A stretch of 64,000 nt of DNA from Streptomyces alboflavus (GCF_000716675.1 NZ_JNXT01000030.1:28670-92669), one strand, 5' to 3'; counted from the stretch's first letter, positions 24,505 to 33,542 are shown. The notes: generated from the sequence alone by a model not told the origin. Numbers and translations: made by a program.

Positions 24505-25734
24505 ATGGCTGGCCACATCTTCGACCGCTGGTTCAAGACCACAACCGACGCCAACGGCAAAGCCGTTCGCGAGAAGACCGACCGCTACGGCATGGGCCTG
24601 CGCTACCAGGCCCGCTACGTCGGCCCCGACGGCAAGCGCAAGAACAAGTCCTTCCCTGACGGACAGAAGCGGCTCGCCGAGCAGTGGCTGAGCGCCATCA
24701 AGGCCGACGTCGCCCGTGGCGACTTCATCGACCCGAGCGCGTCCCGTACGACGTTCCAAGAGTTCGCGGAGAAGTGGCTCGCGAGCCAGAGCGGCGACCC
24801 CAACACCCGGGCGTCGATGGAGTCTCAGCTCAAGCTGCACGCTTTCCCTCGCATCGGGTCGCGTCAGCTCGGGTCGTTCCAGCCGAGCCACGTCCGGGAG
24901 TTCGTGACGCAGCTCGAAGAGACGGGCATGTCCGGCTCGTACGCTCGCGTCATCTTCTCCAACGTCCGCGCCGTGCTCTCGGCCGCTGTGGAGGACGGAT
25001 GCCTACGCCGGAACCCCTGTAACTCGCGCACGGTGACCCCGCCGGCCATGGGCTCGCGCCGCGTCGTTCCCTGGGAGCCTGAGCGCGTCTTCGACGTACG
25101 GGCCGCCATGGTCGAGCGCTTCCGGCCCATGGTGGACGTGGGCGCGGGGTGCGGTCTGCGGCAGGGCGAGATTCTCGGGCTGGCCGTCGAAGACCTGGAC
25201 TTCGAGAACGGCACCCTGCACGTGGTGCAGCAACTCAAGCTGAGCTTGAGCAAGGCCGTGTTCGCCCCGCCGAAGGGCGGCAAGCTCCGTGACGTACCGC
25301 TGCCCGATCCCGTGGCCGACGCTCTCAAGGAGCACATGAAGCGGTTCCCGCCGGTGGAGATCGAGCTTCCGTGGATGCGTGCGAACGGCCAGCCCGCGAC
25401 GCGGCAGCTCATCTTCAGTGGGCCGAATGGCGGGCACGTCTGGCGCACGTCGCTCAACGAAGACCACTGGAAGCCCGCTCTCGCCAAAGCCGGGGTCATC
25501 CCCGTGGCCAAGAGCCGCGAGCACGCCGCCGCCCGCGAGCACGGCATGCACGCGCTGAGGCACTTCTACGCGTCCGTGCTCCTGGACGCCGGAGAGAGCA
25601 TCAAGGCCCTCGCGGAGTACCTCGGGCACTCCGACCCGGGCCTGACGCTGAAGGTGTACGCGCACCTCATGCCGAGCAGCCGGGACCGGGCCCGGAAGGC
25701 TCTCGGCAAGGCGCTCCGACCCCAAGATCCCTAG
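24505..25734 (+). CDS. int: Tyrosine recombinase (integrase) of the element
   Basis: 409 residues. N-terminal arm-binding region, a SAM-like core-binding domain (about residues 82-170, TFQEFAEKWLA...), and a C-terminal catalytic domain with the expected residues: Arg219 in GCGLRQGE, Lys260 in the beta-hairpin, His349 and Arg352 in HALRH, His375 in LGHSD and nucleophile Tyr385 in VYAHLM. It would recombine attP with the gpm attB. The gene ends 84 bp from attR, the usual arrangement. Start ATG 24505 with GAAGGAG upstream. Intact, so excision could still be possible. Confidence 0.95.
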   Translation: MAGHIFDRWFKTTTDANGKAVREKTDRYGMGLRYQARYVGPDGKRKNKSFPDGQKRLAEQWLSAIKADVARGDFIDPSASRTTFQEFAEKWLASQSGDPNTRASMESQLKLHAFPRIGSRQLGSFQPSHVREFVTQLEETGMSGSYARVIFSNVRAVLSAAVEDGCLRRNPCNSRTVTPPAMGSRRVVPWEPERVFDVRAAMVERFRPMVDVGAGCGLRQGEILGLAVEDLDFENGTLHVVQQLKLSLSKAVFAPPKGGKLRDVPLPDPVADALKEHMKRFPPVEIELPWMRANGQPATRQLIFSGPNGGHVWRTSLNEDHWKPALAKAGVIPVAKSREHAAAREHGMHALRHFYASVLLDAGESIKALAEYLGHSDPGLTLKVYAHLMPSSRDRARKALGKALRPQDP

Positions 25735-25768
25735 GGCTGAGGTTCCAGGGAGGTTCCAGAGCACGAAA

Positions 25769-25807
25769 ATGCCTCCCACCCGCGCCGTATACGCAGGTGG
25801 GAGGCAT
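25769..25807. terminator. Terminator shared by int and gpm, carried in by the element
   Basis: 12-bp perfect stem ATGCCTCCCACC/GGTGGGAGGCAT. It serves the plus-strand int and the minus-strand gpm. It corresponds to the diverged copy at 18414-18460 and lies on the element side of the att core. Confidence 0.85.
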
Positions 25808-25818
25808 GATCACAATCT

Positions 25819-25837
25819 CTACTTCTTCTTGCCCTGG
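25819..25837. repeat. attR core (19-bp direct repeat)
   Basis: Identical to 18467-18485. Encodes the last five residues and stop of gpm (QGKKK, minus strand). Confidence 0.85.
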
Positions 25838-26580
25838 TTCTTGACCGCCTCGATCGCCGCCTTCGCCGCGTCCGGGTCGAGGTAGGTGCCGCCCGGGTTC
25901 AGGGGCTTGAAGTCGGCGTCCAGTTCGTAGGAGAGCGGGATGCCGGTGGGGATGTTCAGGCCCGCGATGTCGGCGTCGGAGATGCCGTCGAGGTGCTTGA
26001 CGAGGGCGCGCAGGCTGTTGCCGTGGGCGGCGACGAGGACCGTGCGGCCGGCGAGGAGGTCGGGGACGATGCCGTCGTACCAGTAGGGGAGCATGCGGAC
26101 GACGACGTCCTTCAGGCACTCCGTGCGGGGGCGCAGCTCCGGGGGGATGGAGGAGTAGCGCGGGTCCGCGGACTGGGAGAACTCCGTGCCGTCCTCGAGG
26201 GCGGGCGGCGGGGTGTCGTAGGAGCGGCGCCACAGCATGAACTGCTCCTCGCCGAACTCGGCGAGGGTCTGCGCCTTGTCCTTGCCCTGCAGGGCGCCGT
26301 AGTGGCGCTCGTTCAGGCGCCAGCTGCGGTGGACGGGGATCCAGTGGCGGTCGGCGGCCTCCAGGGAGAGCTGCGCGGTGCGGATCGCGCGCTTCTGGAG
26401 GGACGTGTGGACCACGTCGGGGAGCAGGCCGGCGTCCTTCAGCAGCTCACCGCCGCGGACCGCCTCCTTCTCGCCCTTCTCGTTCAGGTTGACGTCCACC
26501 CAGCCGGTGAACAGGTTCTTCGCGTTCCATTCGCTCTCGCCATGGCGGAGGAGGATCAGCTTGTACGGTGCGTCGGCCAT
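25819..26580 (-). CDS. gpmA: 2,3-bisphosphoglycerate-dependent phosphoglycerate mutase
   Basis: 253 residues. Phosphohistidine loop [28 protein letters not shown], the substrate loop [11 protein letters not shown], and the second catalytic His in [19 protein letters not shown] identify a dPGM that interconverts 3- and 2-phosphoglycerate in glycolysis. The last residues (NQGKKK) are encoded by the att core, so the integrated element still leaves a complete protein. ATG 26580 starts the family-typical [14 protein letters not shown]; an upstream frame extension is not conserved-looking. Divergent from the MFS gene. Confidence 0.95.
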   Translation of the reverse strand: MADAPYKLILLRHGESEWNAKNLFTGWVDVNLNEKGEKEAVRGGELLKDAGLLPDVVHTSLQKRAIRTAQLSLEAADRHWIPVHRSWRLNERHYGALQGKDKAQTLAEFGEEQFMLWRRSYDTPPPALEDGTEFSQSADPRYSSIPPELRPRTECLKDVVVRMLPYWYDGIVPDLLAGRTVLVAAHGNSLRALVKHLDGISDADIAGLNIPTGIPLSYELDADFKPLNPGGTYLDPDAAKAAIEAVKNQGKKK

Positions 26581-26624
26581 GCCTCTGAGCGTAATCGAAC
26601 CGCCGGAGGGGTCGCTCCCGGGAG

Positions 26625-26647
26625 CGATTGACGACAACCGTCAATCG
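26625..26647. promoter_or_regulatory. Inverted repeat between gpm and MFS gene
   Basis: CGATTGACG-acaac-CGTCAATCG, 9-bp perfect arms, 45 bp upstream of gpm and 87 bp upstream of the MFS gene. Candidate operator for one or both divergent promoters. Confidence 0.55.
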
Positions 26648-26733
26648 GGTGGCGGGGGAGTTCCGGTGGGTCGTAAGTTGTGCCTGCGGTTTTCGCCACT
26701 TACACGCAGCATCTGTGCCACCCCGGGGGATCC

Positions 26734-28032
26734 ATGCCATTCGTCGCCATGAGACGTGCCGTCAAGGAGTCCGTCTCCGGGCTTCCACCCGCCTTCTGGT
26801 GGCTGTGGACCAGCACCCTGGTGAACCGCCTGGGCGGCTTCGTCGCCACCTTCATGGCGCTCTATCTGACCGTGGAGCAGGGGTATTCGGCCACGTACGC
26901 GGGCCTCGTCGCGGCCCTGCACGGGCTCGGCGGTGTCATCTCCTCGCTCGGCGCGGGCGTCATGACCGACCGGCTCGGGCGGCGGCCCACGCTGCTGATC
27001 GCGCAGGTGTCGACGGCTGCGTCGGTGGCGCTGCTCGGGTTCATGACGCACCCGGTGGCGATCGCGGGCGTCGCCTTCCTGGTCGGCATGGCGAGCAACG
27101 CCTCGCGTCCGGCCGTGCAGGCGATGCTGGCGGACATCGTGCGGCCCGAGGACCGGGTGCGGGCCTTCTCGCTCAACTACTGGGCCATCAACCTGGGGTT
27201 CGCGATCTCCACGGCGGGCGCGGGCTTCATCGCCTCGTACAGCTACCGCGCGGGCTTCCTGGTCGAGGGCGCGATGACGCTGGTGTGCGCGGTCCTGGTG
27301 TTCGTGAAGCTGCCGGAGTCCCGGCCGACGCGCAGCGCGGCGGCCACGGCGGCCGAGGAGCAGGTCGGGCTCGGCACGGTGCTGCGGGACAGCCGCTTCA
27401 TGGGCGTGGTCGGCCTGTCCTTCCTGGTCGCGCTGGTCTTCCAGCAGGGGGCGCTGGGCCTGCCGGTGGCGATGGGCGAGGCGGGCTTCTCGCCGAGCGA
27501 CTACGGCCTGGCGATAGCCGTCAACGGCGTCATGATCGTCGTGCTGCAGATCCCGGTGACGCGGTTCATCGAGCACCGCGACCCGCAGCGCCTCCTCGTG
27601 CTGTCCTCGCTCGTGGCGGGGTACGGCTTCGGGCTCACCGCGTTCGCCGGTTCGGTCGGGGTGTTCGCGCTGACGGTGATGGTGTGGACGCTCGCCGAGA
27701 TCATCAACGCGCCCACCCAGACGGGCCTGGTCGTGCAGCTCTCGCCGACGCACGGGCGCGGCCGCTACCAGGGCATGTACACGATGTCGTGGGCCGTGGC
27801 GGGGCTCGTGGCGCCGCTGATGTCCGGCTTCCTCATCGACCGCCTGGGGGCGGAGTGGCTGTGGGGCGGCTGCGCGCTCGTGGGTACGGTGGCCGCGCTC
27901 GGGTATTGGGGTCTGATGCGGGGGCTTCCGGCGGGCGGGGAGGACGGCGTGGCGGGGTCCGACGTCCCGGCGCCCGCGCCCACGGCCGCGCAGGGTGCGG
28001 CGAGTGCGGAGCCGGAGGCCGCGGCACCCTGA
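26734..28032 (+). CDS. MFS transporter (drug/proton antiporter type)
   Basis: 432 residues with about 12 hydrophobic helices. The loop 2-3 motif is GVMTDRLGRRPTLLI (motif A, D/R/GRR), and a related GFLIDRLGAEWLWG stands after helix 8, as expected from the two-fold symmetry. The MFS family couples export of small molecules to proton entry; substrate unknown. ATG 26734 is preferred because GGGGGA lies five bases upstream; ATG 26749 is an alternative. The C-terminal 40 residues are a Pro/Ala-rich cytoplasmic tail. Confidence 0.88.
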   Translation: MPFVAMRRAVKESVSGLPPAFWWLWTSTLVNRLGGFVATFMALYLTVEQGYSATYAGLVAALHGLGGVISSLGAGVMTDRLGRRPTLLIAQVSTAASVALLGFMTHPVAIAGVAFLVGMASNASRPAVQAMLADIVRPEDRVRAFSLNYWAINLGFAISTAGAGFIASYSYRAGFLVEGAMTLVCAVLVFVKLPESRPTRSAAATAAEEQVGLGTVLRDSRFMGVVGLSFLVALVFQQGALGLPVAMGEAGFSPSDYGLAIAVNGVMIVVLQIPVTRFIEHRDPQRLLVLSSLVAGYGFGLTAFAGSVGVFALTVMVWTLAEIINAPTQTGLVVQLSPTHGRGRYQGMYTMSWAVAGLVAPLMSGFLIDRLGAEWLWGGCALVGTVAALGYWGLMRGLPAGGEDGVAGSDVPAPAPTAAQGAASAEPEAAAP

Positions 28033-28119
28033 TCCCGGCGCCGGAAGGTTGTGCCGACCGCCGCTAACGTGAGATCAGCGCAGGGCCCACCCAGGGACCC
28101 CAGGGAGAGTGACCCGACC

Positions 28120-28368
28120 ATGGCCGAACCACTGAAGACCTTCGTCGGCGGCGAGGAGGTCGACGTCCCCAACACCATCCCGGACATCCGCGCCGCCCTG
28201 CCCGAGGACCGGCGCGCGGAGTTCGACCGGGCCATCAACGCGGCCGGGGTCGACGAGATCCACTCCGTGATGCGGCACTGGATGCTTCAGGCCGTGCCCG
28301 ACCCCGAGGCCGAGGCCCTGCTCGACCGGCTCGCCGCCGACGAGGCCGAGAGGCGGAGCATCGCGTGA
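28120..28368 (+). CDS. Antitoxin-like partner of the following small gene
   Basis: 82 residues from ATG 28120 with GGGAGA upstream. Acidic and helical (IPDIRAALPEDRRAEFDRAI, HSVMRHWMLQAV), lacking a recognised DNA-binding fold. The stop overlaps the next start by GTGA. Acidic small protein first, compact basic/beta protein second is the classic order of a type II toxin-antitoxin pair, but neutralisation cannot be shown here. Confidence 0.6.
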   Translation: MAEPLKTFVGGEEVDVPNTIPDIRAALPEDRRAEFDRAINAAGVDEIHSVMRHWMLQAVPDPEAEALLDRLAADEAERRSIA

Positions 28369-28634
28369 GCCGTCACCGGAGCCGCAGGTACCGCATCACC
28401 TACGCGCCGCCCGCCGACGACACCCTCGCCAAGATGACCGACGCGGACGCCTTCCGGACGGCGATGGAGCGCACGCTCGGCCGCGACCCCTACGGGCACG
28501 GCTCGACGGCCGTCTCCACGGACGCCGCCGAGCGCGACCGCCGCGAGGCGACGGTCGGCGGCGCGATCGTCCTCTACTACGTGTCGGGTTCGGTCCTCAC
28601 CGTGACGGTGGTCCGCCTGGTCCCCTTCGGCTGA
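28365..28634 (+). CDS. RelE/ParE-like small protein, putative toxin
   Basis: 89 residues from GTG 28365. The N-terminal YRITYAPPADDTLAKM and the C-terminal beta strands AIVLYYVSGSVLTVTVVRLV resemble the strand-helix-strand plan of RelE/ParE toxins. Such toxins cut mRNA at the ribosome or poison gyrase. The active-site residues of RelE are not obvious, so the assignment rests on fold pattern and on coupling to the acidic partner. Its last 58 bases overlap the 3' end of the convergent beta-helix gene, which is uncommon. Confidence 0.6.
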   Translation: MSRHRSRRYRITYAPPADDTLAKMTDADAFRTAMERTLGRDPYGHGSTAVSTDAAERDRREATVGGAIVLYYVSGSVLTVTVVRLVPFG

Positions 28635-30310
28635 GCCCGCCCTCGGCCCGCGAGGGCGCGCTGGGCCTCGTACAGGTTCCGGGGCCGTACGGAACCCGGT
28701 GAACCGTACGCCTCGATACGGGAATTGAGCTCTCCGGAGAAGTCCGGTACGTCGATCTGGTCGAACTCGCGGACCAGGGAGATGCCGACCGTGGCACTGT
28801 ACGGAGCGATGCCGTCAATTTTGACCAGTCCGGCGCGCTGGTTGGTGACCGTGACGTTCCAGTGGGCGAACCGCGCTCCGTAGAGGGGCCCCGCGCTGGC
28901 GTCGCCGCCGTGCCGCCCGTCGTTCTCGACGGTGATCTCGGTCCGTACGTTGGCGAACGGCATCCCCCGGTGCGTGTCGAACGTCCCCATCTCCATGACG
29001 CCACGGGACCACACGTTGTACGACGACAGGCCCTCCACGTTGATGCCGTGCAGCTGGGTCCCCGCGGGCGTGGGCACCGTGCGCCGCTCGACGCGGAACT
29101 CCTCGATCAGGTTGTCGTGCGAGCCCTCGCGGCAGAAGTACGGGTGGTGGGAGCCGCGGCCGCCCACGGAGGTGCGGCGCAGCGTGCACGCGGAGGCGGC
29201 GACGAGGCCGAACCCGTTGTCCACGTGGCGCACGTGGACGTCGTCGGCCCAACAGTCGTACGCGCACTGGAAGGTGACGCCGTTGTGGCCCTTGTCGAGC
29301 AGGTGCGGGGATTGCGGGGTCTGCACCGCCTCCAGGGTGAGCCCCTCGACTCCGGAGCCGGTGAGCGCGGGGACGTGCGTGGTCAGCCGGGGGTCCCACT
29401 CGGGGCGGACGTCAAGCGGCAGGGGGCGCTCGAAGGTGACGGTGTGCCCCTTGACCTGGGCGATCCGTACGGGCCACTCGTAGGGGACATACGACGTCAG
29501 CTTCGTCTTGTCGTCCCAGGTGTACGCCCGCGCCCCCGGCCCTGCGCCCGCCATGTGCTCCAGGAGCGTGTGGTCCGCGTCGTCGGCGAGGCGCAGCAGG
29601 ACGAGGCTGCCGCGGCGCAGCCGGGAGGTGTCGGCGACGCGTACGGACCAGGAGCCGCGGGTGGCGGGGGCGACCGTGGTGAGGGTGCGCCACTCGTCGC
29701 GCTTGTTGCCGGTCCAGCCCTCGAACGGCCAGTCCTTGGCCCTGATGGCGGCCGTGAGGCCCTCCAGGCGTTCGCGCGGACACAGCCAGATCAGGCCTCC
29801 GGCCCAGGACCAGCTGGACTTGTCGCCGCCGTAGCGGCTGCCGTACGGCCCGACGAGCTGGGTCAGGTTCCTGGTGGCGAGCAGCTTCGTACGGCCGCTG
29901 CCCGCGCCCCGCAGGACGACGTCGTCGTCCCCGATGCGGATGATGTCGTCGATCCGGTACGTCCCCGGGGCGAGCTGGACCGTGCCCCCGCCGGCCCTTC
30001 CGGCGGCGGCGAGGGCACGGTTGATGGCGGGCGCGGCGTCCGACTGGGCGTCGGGCCGTGCGCCGTATCGGTGGGCGTGGAAGACGCGCTCAGGCAGTTG
30101 GAGGTGCCGAGCGCCGCGGCGGGCTCCGGCTCGTCCCACGTAGGGGATTTGGGGGTGGGTGTACGGGGCGCGGGTGAACTCTCGCCAGAGGGTGGCGGGT
30201 TGGGCCGCACCGCCGGGTCGGGGTGCCGCCGTCGCGACCGGTCCTGCGACGGCGGTCGCCGCGACGGCGATGGCTCCACCGAGGATGCCGCGTCTGCTGA
30301 GGTCTCCCAT
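28577..30310 (-). CDS. Tat-exported right-handed beta-helix protein (pectate-lyase superfamily)
   Basis: 577 residues. The N-terminus has a twin-arginine signal (LSRRGILGG, then a hydrophobic Ala/Val run and a cleavage site near VATAAP). From residue about 70 the protein has the pectate-lyase-superfamily start FHAHRYGARPDAQSDAAPAI and GTVQLAPGTYRIDD, followed by repeated beta-helix rungs (GVTFQCAYDCWADDVHVRHV, LRRTSVGGRG). It is probably a secreted polysaccharide-processing enzyme or adhesin; the substrate is unknown and no GH28 or PL1 catalytic set is obvious. It is convergent with, and overlaps, the toxin-like gene by 58 bp. Confidence 0.82.
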   Translation of the reverse strand: MGDLSRRGILGGAIAVAATAVAGPVATAAPRPGGAAQPATLWREFTRAPYTHPQIPYVGRAGARRGARHLQLPERVFHAHRYGARPDAQSDAAPAINRALAAAGRAGGGTVQLAPGTYRIDDIIRIGDDDVVLRGAGSGRTKLLATRNLTQLVGPYGSRYGGDKSSWSWAGGLIWLCPRERLEGLTAAIRAKDWPFEGWTGNKRDEWRTLTTVAPATRGSWSVRVADTSRLRRGSLVLLRLADDADHTLLEHMAGAGPGARAYTWDDKTKLTSYVPYEWPVRIAQVKGHTVTFERPLPLDVRPEWDPRLTTHVPALTGSGVEGLTLEAVQTPQSPHLLDKGHNGVTFQCAYDCWADDVHVRHVDNGFGLVAASACTLRRTSVGGRGSHHPYFCREGSHDNLIEEFRVERRTVPTPAGTQLHGINVEGLSSYNVWSRGVMEMGTFDTHRGMPFANVRTEITVENDGRHGGDASAGPLYGARFAHWNVTVTNQRAGLVKIDGIAPYSATVGISLVREFDQIDVPDFSGELNSRIEAYGSPGSVRPRNLYEAQRALAGRGRAQPKGTRRTTVTVRTEPDT

Positions 30311-30439
30311 GTCCGGCCCACCTCCCGTGTATGTACGTGAACGGAGTTCACGTCTGCGTTGGGCGGGAGCATGTCACGCTGCTGGCCGCCAGGGAAGACC
30401 GCGAACCGCTGGTGTTACGGGCGCCGCCGACCGTGTCGG

Positions 30440-30940
30440 CTACCTCGGCCGGGTCAGATGGGTGAACGCGTCCAGGTTGCGGGTGGACTCGCCGCGCGCG
30501 ACGCGCCACTCGTACTCCTTGCGGATCGCGGACGCGAAGCCGAGTTCCAGGAGAGTGTTGAAGGAGCCGTCGGCCGCTTCGAGGACGGAGCCGAGGAGGC
30601 GGTCGAGTTCGTCAGGGGTGACGGCGGCGAGCGGCAGTTTGCCGGCTACGTAGACGTCGCCCAGGGAGTCGATGGCGTAACCCACGCCGTACAGGCGGAG
30701 GTTGCGCTCCAGGAGCCACCGGTGGACGCCTTCGTGGTTCTCGTCGGGGCGACGGATCACGAAGGCGTTGAGGGACAGAGAGTGCTTGCCCACACGGAGC
30801 GAGAGGGTGGTGGAGAGCTTGCGCGTGCCGGGCAGCTTCACCACGTACGAGCCGGGCTCGGGGGATTCCCAGTCGAGCTCGGCCTCGTCCAGCGCCCTCT
30901 CGATCACCGCACCGGGCGCCCCGCCAGCAACGTCAGCCAT
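30440..30940 (-). CDS. YbjN-domain protein
   Basis: 166 residues. The fold resembles type III secretion chaperone-like YbjN proteins: [39 protein letters not shown], then [20 protein letters not shown] and [23 protein letters not shown]. Their job is unclear; some influence stress responses. The start ATG at 30940 overlaps the mshA stop by eight bases, so it is translated with mshA as an operon. This mshA-ybjN pair is common in Streptomyces by recall. Confidence 0.85.
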   Translation of the reverse strand: MADVAGGAPGAVIERALDEAELDWESPEPGSYVVKLPGTRKLSTTLSLRVGKHSLSLNAFVIRRPDENHEGVHRWLLERNLRLYGVGYAIDSLGDVYVAGKLPLAAVTPDELDRLLGSVLEAADGSFNTLLELGFASAIRKEYEWRVARGESTRNLDAFTHLTRPR

Positions 30941-32279
30941 GGTGCGAGCGTACGTGACGGCGGTGATCGTGCACGGCGGCGGTGTAGACGTCGGCGGTGG
31001 CGGACGCGGCCGTCCCCCACCCGAAGGACTCCGCGTGCCGCGCGGCCGCCGCGCCCATGCGGTCCACAAGCTGTGGAGAGTCGGCGAAGTCGCGCAGCAC
31101 GCGCGCGTAGTGGGCGGGTTCGTGGCCGTTCACGAGGAACCCGGTGACGCCCTCGCGCACGGCGACGGGCAGCCCGCCCACCGCGGCGGCGAGCACCGGC
31201 GTCCCCGCGGCCTGCGCCTCGATGGCCACGAGCCCGAAGGACTCGCTGTAGGACGGCATCACGAGCACGGAGGCGGCCCGGAACCAGTCCGCGAGCTGCT
31301 CCTGGCCGACGGGCGGCTGGAACCGTACGACATCCGCGATCCCGAGCCGCGCGGCCAGCTTCTGCAGGCCCTCCGGCTTGGCGAGACCGCTGCCGCTGGG
31401 CCCGCCGACGACGGGCACGACGATCCGCGAGCGCAGCTCTGGCCGCTCCTCCAGGAGCACGCCGACGGCGCGCAGCAGCACGTCGGGGGCCTTCAGGGGC
31501 TGGATGCGGCCCGCGAAGAGGGGGATCAGGGCGTCCTGCGGGAGGCCGAGGCGGTGGCGGGCGGCGGCGCGCCCGTCGGCGGGGCGGAAGCGGTCCAGGT
31601 TCACGCCGGGGTGGACGACGGCGACCTTGCCGGCGTCGGCTTCGTAGTGGCGTACGAGTTCGTCGGCCTCTTCGGAGGTGTTGGCGATGAGCCGGTCGGC
31701 GGCGCGCACGATCTGGGTCTCGCCGATGACGCGGGCGGTGGGCTCCGGGGTGTCGCCCGCGGCGAGCGCGGCGTTCTTGACCTTGGCCATGGTGTGCATG
31801 GCGTGCACCAGGGGGGTGCCCCAGCGCTCGGCGGCCAGCCAGCCGACGTGGCCGCTGAGCCAGTAGTGGGAGTGGACCAGGTCGTAGTAGCCGGGCCGGT
31901 GGCCCGCCCAGGCCTGCATCACGCCGTGCGTGAAGGCGCACAGCTGCGCGGGCAGCTCCTCCTTGGCGAGGCCTTCGTAGGGGCCCGCGTCGACGTGGCG
32001 CACGAGCACGCCGGGCGCCAGTTCGACGGTGGGCGGCAGGGCGCCGGTGGTGGCGCGGGTGAAGATCTCGACCTCGATGTTGATCGCGGCCAGGCGCTTG
32101 GCCAGCTCCACGATGTAGACGTTCATGCCGCCCGCGTCGCCGGTGCCCGGCTGGTGCAGCGGTGAGGTGTGCACGCTCAGCATGGCGACCCTGCGGGGCC
32201 TGCGGATGGAGCCCGGCAGCCGGATCCTCGCGGACGAGGATGGGGAGAGACGGCCGAGCCTGGTCACGTAGTGGCTCAC
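30933..32279 (-). CDS. mshA: D-inositol-3-phosphate glycosyltransferase (mycothiol synthesis)
   Basis: 448 residues, GT4 family. It shows [20 protein letters not shown] (donor and acceptor loop), [12 protein letters not shown], the Rossmann [12 protein letters not shown], and the GT4 signature [20 protein letters not shown] with its E-x7-E. MshA joins GlcNAc to inositol-3-phosphate, the first step of mycothiol, the main low-molecular-weight thiol of actinobacteria. GTG 32279 has AAGGAGGA eight bases upstream; a longer frame to 32330 is less likely. A SigR-type promoter is visible upstream, fitting thiol-stress control. Confidence 0.93.
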   Translation of the reverse strand: MSHYVTRLGRLSPSSSARIRLPGSIRRPRRVAMLSVHTSPLHQPGTGDAGGMNVYIVELAKRLAAINIEVEIFTRATTGALPPTVELAPGVLVRHVDAGPYEGLAKEELPAQLCAFTHGVMQAWAGHRPGYYDLVHSHYWLSGHVGWLAAERWGTPLVHAMHTMAKVKNAALAAGDTPEPTARVIGETQIVRAADRLIANTSEEADELVRHYEADAGKVAVVHPGVNLDRFRPADGRAAARHRLGLPQDALIPLFAGRIQPLKAPDVLLRAVGVLLEERPELRSRIVVPVVGGPSGSGLAKPEGLQKLAARLGIADVVRFQPPVGQEQLADWFRAASVLVMPSYSESFGLVAIEAQAAGTPVLAAAVGGLPVAVREGVTGFLVNGHEPAHYARVLRDFADSPQLVDRMGAAAARHAESFGWGTAASATADVYTAAVHDHRRHVRSHHG

Positions 32280-32368
32280 GTGGCGGTCCTCCTTGGCCTT
32301 GACGGCGAGCTGTGCCTTGACGGCGGGCACGACGAGGCGGAGACCGGGTGCGGGCCTCCTGGAGGAGC

Positions 32369-32395
32369 AACACCGGAAGCTTCACCTCCATTTCC
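32369..32395 (-). promoter_or_regulatory. SigR-type promoter upstream of mshA
   Basis: Minus strand reads GGAAAT, 18 bases, then GTT (-10), close to the Streptomyces SigR consensus GGAAT-N18/19-GTT. It is 90 bp upstream of the mshA start. A SigR promoter for mshA has been reported in S. coelicolor, which supports the reading. Confidence 0.65.
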
Positions 32396-32454
32396 TCTTT
32401 GCCAAAGCATTACCTTGGCCCTCGTGGCCGCGCCCCTTGCTTACGCTTGCCCTC

Positions 32455-33261
32455 ATGACCCCGCGCGCCCCCCGTCCCCCCTCGCGACCTGTGGGAACCG
32501 TGACGCGCGGGACCACCAACCCCAACCGCCTGCGCCGCATGGACCGCTGGATCGCCGCCACCCACGGCGCCGCCCTGCGCCGCGCGGACGAGCCGGTCGC
32601 GGTCGACCTCGGCTACGGCGCCGCGCCCTGGACCGCCGTCGAGCTGCTCCTGCGGCTGCGCACCGTCGCCCCCCGCGCGCGCGTGGTCGGCATCGAGATC
32701 GACCCGGAGCGGGTGGCGGCGGCCCGGCCCTACGCGCGCGAGGGCCTCACCTTCCGGCACGGCGGCTTCGAGGTGCCGCTGCCCGCACGGCCGCTGCTGA
32801 TCCGCGCGGCCAATGTGCTGCGCCAGTACGACGAGGACGCGGTCGCCGCCGTGTGGGAGCGGCTGTGCGCGCGACTCGCCCCGGACGGGCTCCTCGTCGA
32901 GGGCACGTGCGACGAGATCGGGCGGCGGCACGTGTGGGTCGCGCTCGGCCCCGAGGGCCCGCGCACGGTCACCTTCGCGGCCCGCCTCGCCTCCCTGGAC
33001 CGCCCGTCCGACCTCGCCGAGCGGCTGCCGAAGGCGCTGATCCACCGCAATGTGCCGGGCGAGCCGGTGCACGCGTTCCTGCGCGACTTCGACCGGGCGT
33101 GGGCCGCGGCCGCGCCGTACGCGGCGTACGGGGCGCGGCAGCGGTGGCTGCGGGCGGTGCGGGACATGACGGCGGACTGGCCGGTGGTGGACCGGAGCTC
33201 GCGGTGGCGGCAGGGGGAAGTGACGGTGGCGTGGGGGGCGTTGGCGCCTGGGCGGGGCTGA
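32455..33261 (+). CDS. SAM-dependent methyltransferase-like protein
   Basis: 268 residues. Class I methyltransferase Rossmann features are VAVDLGYGAAPWTAVELLLR (glycine-rich loop), VVGIEIDPERVAAA (acidic residue for ribose) and LLIRAANVLRQYDEDAV (post-III). The substrate is unknown. ATG 32455 is preferred; TACGCT lies 13 bases upstream with no ribosome site, so the transcript may be leaderless. Divergent from mshA. Confidence 0.8.
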   Translation: MTPRAPRPPSRPVGTVTRGTTNPNRLRRMDRWIAATHGAALRRADEPVAVDLGYGAAPWTAVELLLRLRTVAPRARVVGIEIDPERVAAARPYAREGLTFRHGGFEVPLPARPLLIRAANVLRQYDEDAVAAVWERLCARLAPDGLLVEGTCDEIGRRHVWVALGPEGPRTVTFAARLASLDRPSDLAERLPKALIHRNVPGEPVHAFLRDFDRAWAAAAPYAAYGARQRWLRAVRDMTADWPVVDRSSRWRQGEVTVAWGALAPGRG

Positions 33262-33417
33262 ACGCGGCGGCGGGGGGCGGATCCGGCGCGGCGGCGGCCG
33301 GTGGGCGGCGGCCGGTGGGCGGCGGCGGGTCCGGCGCGGGCCCAGCGCCCGGCCCACGTGCCGGAATTGTGCCGCGCATACCCCCTGACCTGCGGGGAAC
33401 GATCTTCGCGTGCGGTT

Positions 33418-33431
33418 CGTCACATGTGACG
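33418..33431. promoter_or_regulatory. 14-bp palindrome upstream of the NlpC/P60 gene
   Basis: CGTCACATGTGACG, perfect palindrome about 112 bp before the GTG start. Candidate operator; regulator unknown. Confidence 0.5.
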
Positions 33432-33542
33432 GGTGGGAGTTCGGAGTTGTCGCGCGACCCTGTCGCATTCGGCACCGGCATGGCACCATCCCGGGAACAC
33501 CGAGAAGTTACTGACGGTAAATCAACTTTGGGGGTGGCGGGC

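Larger units (their letters stand above)
18467..25837. mobile_element. Integrative element inserted in the 3' end of gpm
   Basis: About 7.35 kb bounded by identical 19-bp repeats. The right one overlaps the stop codon of gpm. Next to the right end is a tyrosine integrase, preceded by a HTH excisionase-like gene. The element also carries an XRE-TPR regulator, a GntR-type repressor, and a coupled operon of unknown proteins with an HNH nuclease. No FtsK/Tra, DUF2637, RepSA or relaxase gene is visible, so it is not a standard actinomycete conjugative element; it may be a degenerate AICE, a phage satellite or a mobilisable island. Iteron and CTAG-palindrome arrays lie near the left end and before int. 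Confidence 0.85.

Noticed and set aside
18467..25837. Complete conjugative AICE or prophage
   Set aside because: No FtsK/Tra, RepSA, terminase, capsid or tail genes are seen in the 7.35 kb.
33262..33542. c-di-AMP (ydaO) riboswitch before the NlpC/P60 gene
   Set aside because: Such riboswitches occur before cell-wall hydrolase genes in Streptomyces, but the conserved ydaO core could not be found here.
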